Source: Hyphomicrobiales bacterium (GTDB lineage: Bacteria > Pseudomonadota > Alphaproteobacteria > Rhizobiales > JACESI01). Taken from it: a DNA stretch of 64,000 nt. The notes below the pieces were generated by a model. The model did not search any database, was not told where the DNA came from, and saw only the letters and a program-made list of their open reading frames with translations. The stretch covers positions 372,001 to 436,000 of the forward strand of contig JBDXGY010000006.1 in assembly GCA_039989895.1 (NCBI GenBank), given 5' to 3'. Below, piece after piece: positions 9,234 through 20,899 of this stretch. A program made the translations under genes and the position numbers. The first letter of the stretch is position 1; the number at the start of each line of letters is the position of its first letter.

Positions 9234-11045
9234 TTAAGAGAGACTATCGCGCAATTCCTCAAGTTCAAGCCATCTGCTTTCTGCTGCCTCCAGCATAACG
9301 TGTCGTTCAGTGAGGGCTTTGGTGTACTTTTCAAATTTTGCTTTGTCTTTGGCATATAATTCAGGATCACTGAGCGCTTTGTTCAGCTTGGCAATATCGC
9401 GCTCAAGCTTCGCCATCTCATCTGGCAGCGCCTTCAATGCATGTTCTTGCTTAAAAGAAAGCTTCGCCGGTCCTCGGTTCTGTGGCACGACGGCTTCGGC
9501 CTTTGTTTGCTTCGCTTTGGGTGCGCTATTGTCACCAATCGCCTTTACGCCATAACCGCGCTGGGCAACCATGTCGCTATAGCCGCCTGCATAGGGCAGC
9601 CAGTGGCCATCTTTGTCATAAGCGATGGTTGTTGTGGCGATGCGATCAATGAAATCACGGTCATGGCTGACCAAAATGACAGTGCCTTCATAGGTGTTGA
9701 GCAATTCTTGCAGCAAATCCAATGTTTCAAGATCAAGATCATTTGTCGGTTCATCGAGCACCATCAGGTTTGAGGGCTGCGATAAAGCGCGAGCAAGCAT
9801 CAAGCGTCCGCGCTCGCCTCCTGAAAGCGCATGGATTGGCGTATTTGCTTGTTCGGGCCGAAAGAGAAAATCCTTCATGTAGCTCATGATGTGCTTTGTC
9901 ACGCCCCCCACCACAACCGCATCACCCGTGCCTTGGCTCAACGCTGATTTGAGTGTCCATTCAGGGGAAAGGGACGCGCGCTGCTGGTCCAATGTCGCGA
10001 CATCCAGATTGCTGCCAAGTTTGATGGTGCCGCTATCGGGTTCCAGTTTGCCCATAAGCAAGTTGAGCAAGGTAGTTTTGCCTGCGCCATTTGGCCCCAC
10101 AACACCAATGCGCTCACCGCGTGCAATGCGGATAGAAAAATCAGACACCACAGCCTTAGCACCATAGCTTTTGCAAAGACCTTGCGCCTCGGCGACTAGC
10201 TTGCCGGATGTTTCGCTGACGCTTGTCTGCATGGTAAGTTCTGGTCTGGCGTTGTTTTGTTTTTTTTCTGCATGTTCTGCACGCAGCGAATGAAGGTCAC
10301 CAAGGCGGCGTACGTTGCGCTTGCGCCGTGCGGTCACGCCGTAGCGTAGCCAGTCTTCTTCTGCGACAATTTTTTGTTTTAGCTTTTGTAGATTTCGCGA
10401 TTCTTCTTCATAAAATGTATCCCGCCATTCTTCAAAATGACCAAACCCTTTATCGATTTTGTGGGTTATACCGCGATCAAGCCAGACGGTGGCATTGGAA
10501 AGCGCTTCCAAAAAAGCGCGGTCATGGCTGATTAGAATAAGCGCGGATCTGGATGACTTTAGTTCACTTTCCAACCATTCAATCGCCGGAAGATCAAGGT
10601 GATTGGTTGGCTCGTCAAGCAATAAAACGTCAGGCTCTGGTGCAAGCGCGCGCACCAAGGCGGCGCGGCGTAATTCACCACCCGAAAGATTGACCGGCTC
10701 GCGCTCACCATCAATAGAAAGGGCATCAAGCAGATAATCGACCCGATAGGGGGTGTCACTATCGCTGAGCCCAGCAACGGCATAATCGCGAATGCTGGCA
10801 TAGCCGGAAAGGTCGGGTTCTTGTGGTAAATAGCGGATCGTCGTGCCGGGCTGTACAAACCGCTCGCCACTATCGGCATTCACATCGCCTGCAACAATTT
10901 TCAAGAAGGTGGACTTTCCAGAACCGTTGCGGCCTACAAGGCATAGTCGTTCATTTTCGAAAACCGCGAGCTCAGCGCCCGTTAGAAGCGGCGTGCCCCC
11001 GAATGTCAGTGCTGTTTCTTTAAGATGAATTAGGGGAGGGGCCAT
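9234..11045 (-). CDS. uup: ABC-F family ATPase Uup
   Basis: This 603-residue soluble protein has two ABC cassettes: Walker A GRNGSGKST near residue 38 and GPNGAGKTT near residue 315, and LSGGE signatures in both. The inter-domain linker is arginine-rich (YGVTARRKRNVRRLGDLHSLR). The C-terminal 80 residues form the charged coiled coil typical of Uup. There are no membrane segments, so it is not a transporter. ABC-F proteins act on ribosomes, and Uup is linked to ribosome function and genome stability. The distinctive linker and C-terminal coiled coil favour Uup over EttA. Confidence 0.92.
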   Translation of the reverse strand: MAPPLIHLKETALTFGGTPLLTGAELAVFENERLCLVGRNGSGKSTFLKIVAGDVNADSGERFVQPGTTIRYLPQEPDLSGYASIRDYAVAGLSDSDTPYRVDYLLDALSIDGEREPVNLSGGELRRAALVRALAPEPDVLLLDEPTNHLDLPAIEWLESELKSSRSALILISHDRAFLEALSNATVWLDRGITHKIDKGFGHFEEWRDTFYEEESRNLQKLKQKIVAEEDWLRYGVTARRKRNVRRLGDLHSLRAEHAEKKQNNARPELTMQTSVSETSGKLVAEAQGLCKSYGAKAVVSDFSIRIARGERIGVVGPNGAGKTTLLNLLMGKLEPDSGTIKLGSNLDVATLDQQRASLSPEWTLKSALSQGTGDAVVVGGVTKHIMSYMKDFLFRPEQANTPIHALSGGERGRLMLARALSQPSNLMVLDEPTNDLDLETLDLLQELLNTYEGTVILVSHDRDFIDRIATTTIAYDKDGHWLPYAGGYSDMVAQRGYGVKAIGDNSAPKAKQTKAEAVVPQNRGPAKLSFKQEHALKALPDEMAKLERDIAKLNKALSDPELYAKDKAKFEKYTKALTERHVMLEAAESRWLELEELRDSLS

Positions 11046-11315
11046 ATTTTGATATCAGTGCTTTTCGTTTGGATTCAGGGTTGCGCGAGAAAAAAGACAG
11101 AAAATCTCCTTAAACTGCATTCTTTGCTTTGCGCAAGCGTAATCCGTGTTAGGTTATCTGCAACATGAAATAAAGTGCGCGCGATCCATTGGGGCATATG
11201 GTGGGCGCTGTATCTTGGTCGATTGCGCGATAATGGGCGTGATGTCGTGGGAATTCCCGGACCTTAAGATACAAGCGAACCGTAAGAGCGATGCGAGCGC
11301 GTTGGAGCGAATAAC

Positions 11316-12737
11316 GTGACCAACTACGACGGTGACGGGCAAACTGGCAAGACGCCAAGCCCACAAGATGCTAGCCCTACTGGGCCGGCAGATAAAAAAA
11401 AGAGACGCAGACGCCGAAGAAGGCGTCGCGGGAATTCCAATGCTGGTGCTGCTCCAGTTGCAGATGCACAGCAGCAATCAAGCGTCGAATCTCAATCAAT
11501 TGAATCAAGCCAAGCGAATACACAAAAAATCGCCCAGCCAGCGAACGTGCCTGGAAAATCAAACGTCAACAAAGCAAAACAAAACGGCAAACCTCATAAT
11601 TATAACGCTAAAAAGAAGCCTTATACGGGTAAGTTGCGGGCGCGTCCTGCCTATGCCGCGCTTGATCTGGGAACCAATAATTGTCGCCTTCTTGTGGCGG
11701 TTCCTGATGGGACTTCTTTTCGGGTGGTCGATGCCTTTTCACGCATTGTGCGACTGGGTGAAGGGATGTCCAATTCTGGACGGCTTTCCAATGAGGCGAT
11801 GGATCGCGCTGTTGAAGCATTAAAAGTATGCGCCCAAAAACTTAAAGGGCGTAATATCAAACGCTTTCGATTGATTGCAACTGAAGCCTGTCGCATTGCT
11901 GAAAACGGTGAAGAATTTATTGCCCGTGTGCGTGAAGAAGCAGGTCTTGAGCTTGAAATCGTCAATCGTGAAACCGAGGCACGTCTCGCTGTTGCGGGTT
12001 GCGCGCCCTTGGTTGATCGGCAATCAGATGGTGTTATTATTTTCGATATTGGCGGGGGGTCATCGGAGCTTGTATGGCTTGACTTAAAGGATAGCAATTT
12101 TGCCAAGACTCGCATTGCAAGGCGCATCCGCACATGGACTTCTTTGCCTGTAGGTGTTGTCAATATTTCCGAACGCCATGGTGGGGTGCATGTCACACCA
12201 CCGGTTTTTGAAGGTATGGTTGAGGAGGTGATGGGTCTTCTGGATGATTTTCCTGAGGCCGAAGCCTTGTCTGCGATGGTTGCTAAAGGCGAGGTCCATA
12301 TGCTGGGAACTTCGGGCACGGTGACAACCCTTGCCGGTGTCCATCTTGGACTTGATTTTTACGACCGAAGCAAGGTTGATGGCATTTGGATGTCATCGAA
12401 AGATGTTGGATCAATGACGCAAAAGTTGCTTGAGATGTCTTTTGAAGAACGCAGTGGTAATGCTTGCATCGGTAAAGAACGGGCTGATCTTGTGTTGGCG
12501 GGTTGTGCAATTTTAGAGGCACTGCGACGCAAATGGCCTTGCAATAGAATGCGTGTTGCGGACAGAGGACTGCGTGAGGGCATTTTATATGAGCTGATGA
12601 ATGAAGACGGTGTGCTCAAGGGTGGTCGCCCTGCGGCGAGTGGTGCAGTACAATCAAATAGACAGAAAAAACGCCGCCGTTATTGGCGCCGTGGTTCTAA
12701 TAAAACAAAAACGCAAAATCAGAGTGATGCATCATGA
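11316..12737 (+). CDS. Ppx/GppA phosphatase family protein (exopolyphosphatase-like)
   Basis: This 473-residue protein starts at GTG (11316) behind GGAG. A low-complexity N-terminus of about 110 residues includes an unbroken run of basic residues around 27-38. The Ppx/GppA ASKHA domain follows, with phosphate-1 motif [10 protein letters not shown] (about 117-126), [10 protein letters not shown] near residue 237 and [12 protein letters not shown] further on. The C-terminus is again very basic (KKRRRYWRR). The family cleaves inorganic polyphosphate or pppGpp; which substrate applies here cannot be read from sequence. The basic tails could bind polyphosphate or RNA. Its stop codon overlaps the rlmE start (ATGA), an arrangement common in Rhizobiales. 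Confidence 0.9.
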   Translation: MTNYDGDGQTGKTPSPQDASPTGPADKKKRRRRRRRRRGNSNAGAAPVADAQQQSSVESQSIESSQANTQKIAQPANVPGKSNVNKAKQNGKPHNYNAKKKPYTGKLRARPAYAALDLGTNNCRLLVAVPDGTSFRVVDAFSRIVRLGEGMSNSGRLSNEAMDRAVEALKVCAQKLKGRNIKRFRLIATEACRIAENGEEFIARVREEAGLELEIVNRETEARLAVAGCAPLVDRQSDGVIIFDIGGGSSELVWLDLKDSNFAKTRIARRIRTWTSLPVGVVNISERHGGVHVTPPVFEGMVEEVMGLLDDFPEAEALSAMVAKGEVHMLGTSGTVTTLAGVHLGLDFYDRSKVDGIWMSSKDVGSMTQKLLEMSFEERSGNACIGKERADLVLAGCAILEALRRKWPCNRMRVADRGLREGILYELMNEDGVLKGGRPAASGAVQSNRQKKRRRYWRRGSNKTKTQNQSDAS

Positions 12738-13477
12738 CAAGTGGATCGGGCAAAAAAGGGGGAGGCAGAGGAGCGTCGGGCAGAGGTGCACGTGACGGCA
12801 CGAATACGACGGGAGGACGCAACATGCGTGTGCGCGTGAAAACCGCGAAACGCCGTAAGACCTCATCCAACCAATGGCTTGAACGCCAACTGAACGACCC
12901 CTATGTGGCGCAAGCAAAGCGCGACGGCTATCGCTCACGCGCCGCCTATAAGCTACTTGAAATAGATGAAAAACATAAGCTGTTTACGAAAAATATGCGC
13001 ATTGTTGATTTAGGTGTGGCGCCGGGTGGCTGGAGCCAGATTGCGGCAAAACGTATCGGTTCACAAAGTGATAAACCACGCGTGGTGGGCATTGATTATC
13101 TAGAAGTGGAACCGCTGGCTGGTGTAACGCTTTTAGAAATGGATTTTCTAGACGATGAAGCGCCTGCCGCATTGATGCAGGCCCTTGATGGTGAGAAGCC
13201 GAACCTGATTATGTCGGATATGGCCGCTCCTACAATCGGCCATCGTCAAACAGATCATATCCGCACGCTTCATTTGTGTGAGGTGGCCCTTGATTTTGCC
13301 AAAGAGAACCTTGAGGTCAATGGTGATTTTCTGGCGAAAGTCTTTCGTGGTGGCACAGAACAGGGGATGCTTGAGGATCTGAAAAGGAACTTCAAAAAAA
13401 TCTATCATATCAAACCGCCTGCAAGCCGTAAGGAATCGCCTGAGCTATATGTGCTCGCACGAGGGTTTAAGGGCTAG
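12734..13477 (+). CDS. rlmE: 23S rRNA (uridine-2552 2'-O)-methyltransferase RlmE
   Basis: This 247-residue FtsJ-family enzyme methylates U2552 in the ribosomal A-loop. The SAM motif [11 protein letters not shown] is at about 92-102. The K-D-K-E tetrad is present as K73 (AAYKLLEI), D162 (MSDMAAP), K202 (LAKVFRGG) and E234 (RKESPELYV). A Gly/Lys/Arg-rich N-terminal extension of about 45 residues precedes the core, as in rhizobial homologues. Translation is probably coupled to ppx through the 4-bp ATGA overlap. Confidence 0.95.
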   Translation: MTSGSGKKGGGRGASGRGARDGTNTTGGRNMRVRVKTAKRRKTSSNQWLERQLNDPYVAQAKRDGYRSRAAYKLLEIDEKHKLFTKNMRIVDLGVAPGGWSQIAAKRIGSQSDKPRVVGIDYLEVEPLAGVTLLEMDFLDDEAPAALMQALDGEKPNLIMSDMAAPTIGHRQTDHIRTLHLCEVALDFAKENLEVNGDFLAKVFRGGTEQGMLEDLKRNFKKIYHIKPPASRKESPELYVLARGFKG

Positions 13478-13652
13478 GGTCAGGACTCGCACCAAGGGCT
13501 TGTCGTTAAAACCGTGTCAAACAAGATTTAAACACACTCAGTTGTGATTTATTATAAATACCCTTTGCAGTTATGAAATTGCGTGTTAGGGACACGCGCC
13601 AACAGCCACATTGCAAAACACGATGTTGATCGCATTGATTGCGACCGCGTAA

Positions 13653-15184
<1,532 letters not shown>

Positions 15185-15289
15185 CTTGAGTGAGCCATTA
15201 TTGATTTTCTAAAATTCTTTTCGCTTTCTTGGCCATTGATCGGCTATGACTGCGTTTAGCTATATGTAATTTTATTTGGGATCGTTTTG

Positions 15290-16594
15290 ATGCGCCTTGG
15301 TGGACGAATTGATGCAGCTATTGCTGTGATTAAAGAAGTTGAAGAGCGCAAGCGCCCGATTTCGGAAGCGCTGAAAGACTGGGGCAACAGTCATCGCTTT
15401 GCAGGCTCCGGTGATCGCGCGGCCATTGGCAATCTGGTCTATGATGTTTTCAGAAAACGCCGCTCGCTGGCATGGAGAATGGATGACGACAGTGCCGCAA
15501 GCCTTGCTTATTCTGCCATCTATACAGACTGGGGTTATACAGCCGAAACATTAGCGCTTGAGCTAGACGGTGACAAATTCGCTCCGCCCAAGCTGAGTGA
15601 TGCTAAAAACACCGCATATAGCACGCGTAATTTGAGCGATGCGCCCGAGGCTGTGCAGGCTGATCTGTCAGACTGGATAGCTAAAAAGTTTCAAGAAACC
15701 TATGAAGAAGAATGGATTGCGGAAGGCCAAGCTTTTGCCATGCGTCCTCCGCTTGATATTCGGGTGAATACGCTCAAAGCCACGCGTGAGAAGGTCCAAG
15801 ATGCTTTATCACGCAACAAGGCCGTGCCAACAAATCTGGCACTAAACGGCTTGCGGATTAACCCAGGCTACGGGCCATCGCGCCTGCCCAACCTTCAGGC
15901 GGATGAGGGCTATATTAAAGGCTGGTTTGAAATTCAAGATGAGGGAAGCCAAGTTGCGGCTGATCTTGTCTATGGGCGGTCCGGCGATAAGATCCTCGAT
16001 TATTGTGCGGGCGCAGGCGGCAAAACACTGGCACTTTCTGCCTCAATGCAGAACAAGGGTGAGCTCCATGCCTTTGATGCTGATAAATTTCGCTTGGCTC
16101 CGATCTATGACCGTGTCACGCGCGCAGGCTGCGAAAATGTGCAGATTCATACCCCTAAAGGGGAAAGTGGTGTTGAGGGTTTAGCTTCTCTGGTTGGCCG
16201 CATGGATCGTGTCTTGGTCGATGCGCCTTGCACCGGCAGCGGCACTTGGCGCCGCCATCCTGAATCCAAATGGAAACTCAGTGAGGGCGCTGTAGCAAGG
16301 CGTGTAAAAGAACAAGCAGCAGTACTCGAAGAGGCGTCCACCTATGTGCGCCCCGGTGGATATCTGATTTATGTGACATGTTCGGTGTTAGCAGAAGAAA
16401 ACGAGCAGCAGCTTTTGACCTTTGCCGAAACCAATCCAGAGTATGAAATTGTGTCAGTGGGCGAAGTCTGGCAAGAGCTTTACGGCTTCGACAAACCACA
16501 ACCATGGTCAGCGGATTTAAATTCTGTAACATTGACCCCAGCATCGACAGGAACAGACGGCTTTTTCGTCAGCGTGTTATGGCGGGCTGAGTAG
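15290..16594 (+). CDS. rsmB: RsmB/NOP2-type 16S rRNA (cytosine-5) methyltransferase
   Basis: This 434-residue protein has an N-terminal NusB-like helical region and a C-terminal m5C methyltransferase domain. The SAM motif is DYCAGAGGKTLALS. The two-cysteine chemistry is visible as DAPCTGSGTWRRHPE (motif IV) and YVTCSVLAEENE (motif VI, catalytic Cys). The family methylates C967 of 16S rRNA in E. coli; the exact target here is inferred. I chose the ATG at 15290 rather than the TTG three bases earlier. It sits between guaB and guaA, as in related Rhizobiales. Confidence 0.88.
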   Translation: MRLGGRIDAAIAVIKEVEERKRPISEALKDWGNSHRFAGSGDRAAIGNLVYDVFRKRRSLAWRMDDDSAASLAYSAIYTDWGYTAETLALELDGDKFAPPKLSDAKNTAYSTRNLSDAPEAVQADLSDWIAKKFQETYEEEWIAEGQAFAMRPPLDIRVNTLKATREKVQDALSRNKAVPTNLALNGLRINPGYGPSRLPNLQADEGYIKGWFEIQDEGSQVAADLVYGRSGDKILDYCAGAGGKTLALSASMQNKGELHAFDADKFRLAPIYDRVTRAGCENVQIHTPKGESGVEGLASLVGRMDRVLVDAPCTGSGTWRRHPESKWKLSEGAVARRVKEQAAVLEEASTYVRPGGYLIYVTCSVLAEENEQQLLTFAETNPEYEIVSVGEVWQELYGFDKPQPWSADLNSVTLTPASTGTDGFFVSVLWRAE

Positions 16595-16618
16595 CGCTAG
16601 TCTCTAAAAAAGCCCGCC
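16581..16618 (+). terminator. Inverted repeat across the rsmB stop codon
   Basis: GGCGGGCT (16581-16588, last codons of rsmB) and AGCCCGCC (16611-16618) form a perfect 8-bp GC-rich stem with a 22-nt loop. No T tract follows, so intrinsic termination is uncertain. Confidence 0.3.
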
Positions 16619-16793
16619 GTTAACCTTTCCCAAACCACATCTATCAAGCTTTTGCTTACCACGCTTCCTAACCCGTCACTAACGTCCTTGTGTGTAAATA
16701 GGGTCAGCCTTCTTACTGTGGGGAAAATGCAGAAATGAGGAGGGATAAGAAGACGCTGTGGGGCGTTAAAGGTATAAGTAGGGAGTAGGCTTC

Positions 16794-16898
16794 ATGTTGA
16801 ATTCAAACAATTCTGGTCTTTCGTTGTGGTTATTTTCAACAATCGTGCTGTTGCATTTTTTCATTCTGATTTCACTTGCTGATTATATGGCAAAATAA
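16794..16898 (+). CDS. Possible 34-aa single-pass membrane protein
   Basis: A short ORF begins at the ATG at 16794 with GGGAG 8 bp upstream. The 34-residue product starts MLNSNNSGLS, continues with about 20 hydrophobic residues rich in Leu, Phe and Ile (one transmembrane helix), and ends LADYMAK. Good ribosome-binding spacing and a clean hydrophobic helix support it. Its length is too short for statistical confidence. It lies 62 bp upstream of the TspO gene in the same orientation. Confidence 0.45.
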   Translation: MLNSNNSGLSLWLFSTIVLLHFFILISLADYMAK

Positions 16899-16960
16899 AC
16901 TTCCAATCATGTAGACCTGCGCTATGTTCTGATTATTGATACGATCAAAACAGGCATAGA

Positions 16961-17419
16961 ATGATGCGACACTGGAAGGTTTATGTGGCCTTTATTGCGG
17001 CCACTTTTCTCATTGGTTATACATCCGCACTTATCTCGCCCCCCGGCGCGTGGTATGAGGCGCTGGAAAAGCCGTGGTTTAATCCGCCTAATGTGGTTTT
17101 TCCAATCGCATGGACCTTGCTTTATATCTTGATTGCTGTGGCTGGTGCTAAGGCTTGGATTGCGGGCCTAATGGGCCTGCCTTTTTTGTTTTGGGTTGCA
17201 CAAATGGGCCTGAACGGCCTTTGGTCTTATATTTTCTTTGGCTTGCATTCTCCCTTTTGGGCATTGATTGAGCTGCTTGTTTTATTCGCAACGATCATTG
17301 GGTTCATCGTCACAACATGGCGCTTTGCGCGACCTGCTGCCTTGTTATTTTTGCCCTATGCGGGTTGGGTCGCCTTTGCTGGTGTCCTAAATGCGGCGAT
17401 TTGGTCGCTTAACAGTTAG
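16961..17419 (+). CDS. tspO: TspO/MBR family tryptophan-rich membrane protein
   Basis: This protein of about 152 residues has five hydrophobic helices. Family marks are visible: the GYTSALISPPGAWYEALEKP segment, then PWFNPPNVVFPIAWTLLYILI, and conserved Trp/Pro residues. TspO homologues bind porphyrins and sterols and modulate tetrapyrrole or stress responses in alphaproteobacteria. They normally sit in the outer membrane of Rhodobacter or the inner membrane of others. Two adjacent ATGs (16961 and 16964) are possible starts. No obvious partner gene adjoins it. Confidence 0.9.
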   Translation: MMRHWKVYVAFIAATFLIGYTSALISPPGAWYEALEKPWFNPPNVVFPIAWTLLYILIAVAGAKAWIAGLMGLPFLFWVAQMGLNGLWSYIFFGLHSPFWALIELLVLFATIIGFIVTTWRFARPAALLFLPYAGWVAFAGVLNAAIWSLNS

Positions 17420-17482
17420 CTTTTTATCAAAAGTAACGATAAGCGTGTTGTCATCGCAGCGCAGTTGGATTAATCACCAAAC

Positions 17483-19045
17483 ATGACACGTGATAGCTCC
17501 CCAGATACCATTTTAATCGTTGATTTCGGCTCACAAGTAACACAGCTCATCGCACGCCGTGTGCGAGAAGCTGGTGTTTATTGCGAAATCATTCCTTTCC
17601 AATCAGCTGAAGACGGTTTTCATCGCCTTAAGCCCAAAGGCATCATCCTGTCTGGTGGCCCAGCCTCCACAGCCGATATTGATGCCCCGCGCGCCCCGCA
17701 GGTGATCTTTGATAGCGGTTTGCCAGTGCTTGGCATTTGCTATGGCCAGATGACCATGTGCGTGCAGCTTGGCGGCGAGGCGGAAAGTTCCGACCATCGC
17801 GAGTTTGGCCGCGCTCAAGTAAGCGTCAAAAAGCAATGTGCGTTGTTTGAGGGCGTTTGGGACGATGGCGCGGAGCATCAGGTCTGGATGAGCCACGGCG
17901 ACCGCGTAAACGCGCTGCCAGATGGTTTTGAAGTCTATGCCACTTCTGAAAACGCGCCCTTTGCTGCTTTTGGTAATGAGGCTAAAAAATATTACGGCTT
18001 TATGTTCCACCCTGAAGTGGTGCACACGCTGGATGGTGCAAAGCTCCTATCCAACTTTGTGGGTAAAGTCTGCGGCTGTTCTGGCGATTGGACCATGGGC
18101 GCTTATCGCGAACAGGCGGTGGCAGCTATTCGCGAACAGGTTGGCGATAAACGCGTGATCTGTGGCCTTTCTGGTGGTGTGGATAGCGCTGTCGCGGCGG
18201 TTCTTATCCATGAGGCGATCGGCGAGCAACTCACTTGTATTTTTGTCGATCATGGCTTGATGCGGATGAATGAAGGCGAGGAAGTGGTATCGCTCTTCCG
18301 TGGCCATTTTAATATACCGCTCGTGCATGTGGATGTGGCTGATTTGTTTATTGGCCAGCTTGAAGGCGAGAGCGACCCTGAGAAAAAACGCAAAACCATT
18401 GGACGTTTGTTTATTGAGGTTTTTGAAGCCGAAGCGAAAAAGCTTGGCGGGGCTGATTTCTTGGCACAAGGCACGCTTTATCCTGATGTGATTGAAAGTG
18501 TTTCCTTCACGGGTGGTCCATCGGTGACCATCAAATCGCACCACAACGTCGGCGGTCTTCCTGAGCGCATGAACATGGGGCTTGTTGAGCCTCTGCGCGA
18601 ACTCTTCAAAGACGAGGTGAGGGAACTTGGCCGTGAGCTGGGTATTCCAGATCATTTCGTCGGGCGTCATCCGTTTCCCGGACCGGGCCTTGCAATCCGT
18701 TGTCCCGGTGGTATTACCCGCGATAAACTAGAGATATTGCGTCAAGCCGATGCTGTTTATCTCGATGAGATTAAAAAGGCTGGCCTTTACGATAAAATTT
18801 GGCAGGCTTTTGCCGTGCTTCTGCCGGTTCAAACCGTTGGCGTGATGGGCGATGGCCGCACCTATGAGTTTGTCTGTGCGCTTCGTGCTGTTACATCCGT
18901 TGATGGCATGACGGCGGATTTTTATCCCTATGAGATGGACTTCCTAGGCCGCGCCGCCACTCGCATCATCAATGAAGTCAAAGGCATCAACCGCGTGGTC
19001 TATGATGTCACCAGCAAACCACCGGGCACTATTGAGTGGGAGTAG
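17483..19045 (+). CDS. guaA: GMP synthase (glutamine-hydrolysing)
   Basis: This 520-residue enzyme converts XMP to GMP. The N-terminal glutaminase domain has C86 (GICYGQM), H176 and E178 (FHPEV). The ATP pyrophosphatase P-loop SGGVDS is at 230-235. The C-terminal dimerisation domain ends in [11 protein letters not shown]. Length is normal. The guaA 3' end is a known insertion site for genomic islands in other bacteria, and the gene downstream is visibly more AT-rich, but no integrase or att repeat was found. Confidence 0.97.
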   Translation: MTRDSSPDTILIVDFGSQVTQLIARRVREAGVYCEIIPFQSAEDGFHRLKPKGIILSGGPASTADIDAPRAPQVIFDSGLPVLGICYGQMTMCVQLGGEAESSDHREFGRAQVSVKKQCALFEGVWDDGAEHQVWMSHGDRVNALPDGFEVYATSENAPFAAFGNEAKKYYGFMFHPEVVHTLDGAKLLSNFVGKVCGCSGDWTMGAYREQAVAAIREQVGDKRVICGLSGGVDSAVAAVLIHEAIGEQLTCIFVDHGLMRMNEGEEVVSLFRGHFNIPLVHVDVADLFIGQLEGESDPEKKRKTIGRLFIEVFEAEAKKLGGADFLAQGTLYPDVIESVSFTGGPSVTIKSHHNVGGLPERMNMGLVEPLRELFKDEVRELGRELGIPDHFVGRHPFPGPGLAIRCPGGITRDKLEILRQADAVYLDEIKKAGLYDKIWQAFAVLLPVQTVGVMGDGRTYEFVCALRAVTSVDGMTADFYPYEMDFLGRAATRIINEVKGINRVVYDVTSKPPGTIEWE

Positions 19046-19163
19046 TTTTTACGCATAGGTAGTTGATTTAATTGAATTAATGGATTGATCACTTGTTTCT
19101 TAAGCTGGAATCTTATGACGAGTTGAAAGCTGATGGGGGCTTTACCTGAAGGGATAAATAACA

Positions 19164-19895
19164 GTGTTGAATAAATTTCTATTTTTCATTGAGCGTAAAG
19201 CAGCATACCTATTAGGCAAAGGGTGGGGTAGCGGCACTGTTGAAAAAGAGTTTGCATCAGCAGTGAGTTTACTTTCCAATAAAGAGCCAAAATTATGCAT
19301 CGACATCGGTGGAAATAAAGGCACTTACACGCAACAAATTATGAACAAATTTGCTGAATGTAGGATTGTAATATTTGAGCCAGCGGAAAGCAATGTAAAG
19401 GCTTTAACTGAGAAGTTTTCAAACCACCAAAACGTTACAATAGAGCAAGCAGCTGTCTCGAACGAAATTGGAGATGCAACTTTATACAGTAACGAAGATG
19501 GTTCCGGGCTTGCATCATTAACAAAGCGGCGGTTGGATCATTTTGGAATAGATTTTGAGAACACCGAAAGCATTCAAACATTGCGATTTGAAGACTATTG
19601 GAAAGTTAAATTGAATTCACAGCATATCGATATATGTAAAATTGATATTGAAGGTCACGAACTTGATGCTTTGTCTGGATTTGGTGAAGCAATAAATCAT
19701 ATATCGATCATTCAATTTGAGTTTGGTGGTTGTAATGTCGACACACGGACCTTTTTTCGAGACTTCTGGTATTTCTTCCAAGAAAATGGATTTGAACTGT
19801 TTAGAATTAGTCCGATTGGGTTAATTGAAATACCAAAATATAGGGAACTAGATGAGTTTTTCATTACTACTAACTATCTTGCTAAGCGTAAATGA
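19164..19895 (+). CDS. FkbM family methyltransferase
   Basis: This 243-residue class I SAM methyltransferase has motif I CIDIGGNKGTYTQQI (near residue 46), the FEPAESN loop and the FkbM hallmark KIDIEGHELDAL. FkbM enzymes O-methylate sugars, polysaccharides or secondary metabolites; the substrate here is unknown. The start is GTG at 19164, with a TTG at 19167 as an alternative. Base composition is clearly more AT-rich than guaA upstream. No glycan gene adjoins it, so it looks like a transferred orphan. Confidence 0.85.
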   Translation: MLNKFLFFIERKAAYLLGKGWGSGTVEKEFASAVSLLSNKEPKLCIDIGGNKGTYTQQIMNKFAECRIVIFEPAESNVKALTEKFSNHQNVTIEQAAVSNEIGDATLYSNEDGSGLASLTKRRLDHFGIDFENTESIQTLRFEDYWKVKLNSQHIDICKIDIEGHELDALSGFGEAINHISIIQFEFGGCNVDTRTFFRDFWYFFQENGFELFRISPIGLIEIPKYRELDEFFITTNYLAKRK

Positions 19896-19931
19896 TCGTT
19901 TTCGTCAGTTTTTCCTGCTGTAGTTGAGCCC

Positions 19932-19950
19932 ATGGAAATGACATTTCCAT
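19932..19950. terminator. Palindrome between convergent FkbM and eryC genes
   Basis: ATGGAAATG, one A, then CATTTCCAT form a perfect 19-bp inverted repeat in the 70-bp convergent gap. It could fold with a 7-bp stem and 5-nt loop. It has no T tract. It may be a weak bidirectional terminator. Confidence 0.35.
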
Positions 19951-19965
19951 ATTGACGTCCACAAT

Positions 19966-20898
19966 CTAGATTTTCAAATCGCTCGATCCACTATCGATGT
20001 GGGGTGCCCAAAACGCGACACTCTCAGCAATTTGTTCTACCACTTGTCTATCATTTGGCTCGCGCTCTTTGAAGCTTAGCTCAAGACATATCTCATTGTT
20101 CACGGCGCCGCCTGCTTTAAAGGCTTCCAGCAACGGTTTTGGTTGAATCTGACCGTTGTCGTTAAACTCTTTGATGAAAGGCCGATGCCCGCCCTTATCC
20201 ATCAAGCTTTGTTTGATGTGAATAATCGGGCTGAGCTTGGGAACCGCTCGGGCCCAAGCATAAGGGTCATAATCATCCGGATTTTCACTCGTGACATCGC
20301 CGTGATCAATATCGGCCATCATCCACATTGGTATGGCCATATCAGATCGAGAGATTTGTTCTTGCAGCGCTAAGCACGCCTCTATGGTTTCGCCAAATTC
20401 ACGACCCACACTCATAGGCTCCCAAAATACATATTCTAATCCAGCACCTTTGGCGTGGTCAGCAACCTGTGCCCAACAGTCAATTGCAATTTTTATCAGC
20501 TCTTCCCGTCGCGATGGATCGTCAAAATCTTTGTACGTAAAAATCGCAAATTGTGTGCCCACTGATTTTCCGCCAACATCAGCGATTATATCTGCAAATG
20601 TCTTAAACCAATCAACATAATATTGTCTGACTTCCGCATCAGGGTGCCCGAAATGATTAAGCCGTCCGTAGGGGCCGGTCATTCCCGAAGTCACTTTAAC
20701 ACCTGTCCGGTTCAACGCCTGATCCAGCTGACGTGTGAGTCGCTGGATAGTAGATGGTTGCCAGCTCGGATTGATAAATTCATGCGTAAGCTGTAGATCC
20801 CTAATCTTCAGCTCGCTCGCAACCGTATCCACCAAATCGTCAATATCGGCAAATCTGTTCACCAGAGGGTTAGTATTCAATGAAAGTGTTAGATCCAT
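19966..20898 (-). CDS. eryC: EryC-like tetrulose-phosphate racemase/isomerase (xylose isomerase-like TIM barrel)
   Basis: This 310-residue protein is predicted to be a sugar isomerase/epimerase TIM barrel. In Brucella, EryC converts the ketotetrose-4-phosphate made by EryB into L-erythrulose-1-phosphate. The start is the ATG at 20898, one base after the eryB stop codon, with AGGAGG inside the end of eryB. This length fits EryC, while the longer upstream reading would intrude into eryB. Metal-binding Glu/Asp/His residues are scattered as expected (for example MMADIDHGDV and CLELSFKERE). It is the last gene of the eryA-eryB-eryC operon. Confidence 0.85.
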   Translation of the reverse strand: MDLTLSLNTNPLVNRFADIDDLVDTVASELKIRDLQLTHEFINPSWQPSTIQRLTRQLDQALNRTGVKVTSGMTGPYGRLNHFGHPDAEVRQYYVDWFKTFADIIADVGGKSVGTQFAIFTYKDFDDPSRREELIKIAIDCWAQVADHAKGAGLEYVFWEPMSVGREFGETIEACLALQEQISRSDMAIPMWMMADIDHGDVTSENPDDYDPYAWARAVPKLSPIIHIKQSLMDKGGHRPFIKEFNDNGQIQPKPLLEAFKAGGAVNNEICLELSFKEREPNDRQVVEQIAESVAFWAPHIDSGSSDLKI

Positions 20899-20899
20899 A

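Noticed and set aside
11651-12319. A 222-codon minus-strand frame inside ppx/gppA
   Set aside because: It is antisense to a conserved gene, with Ser/Arg/Thr-rich low-complexity translation typical of shadow frames.
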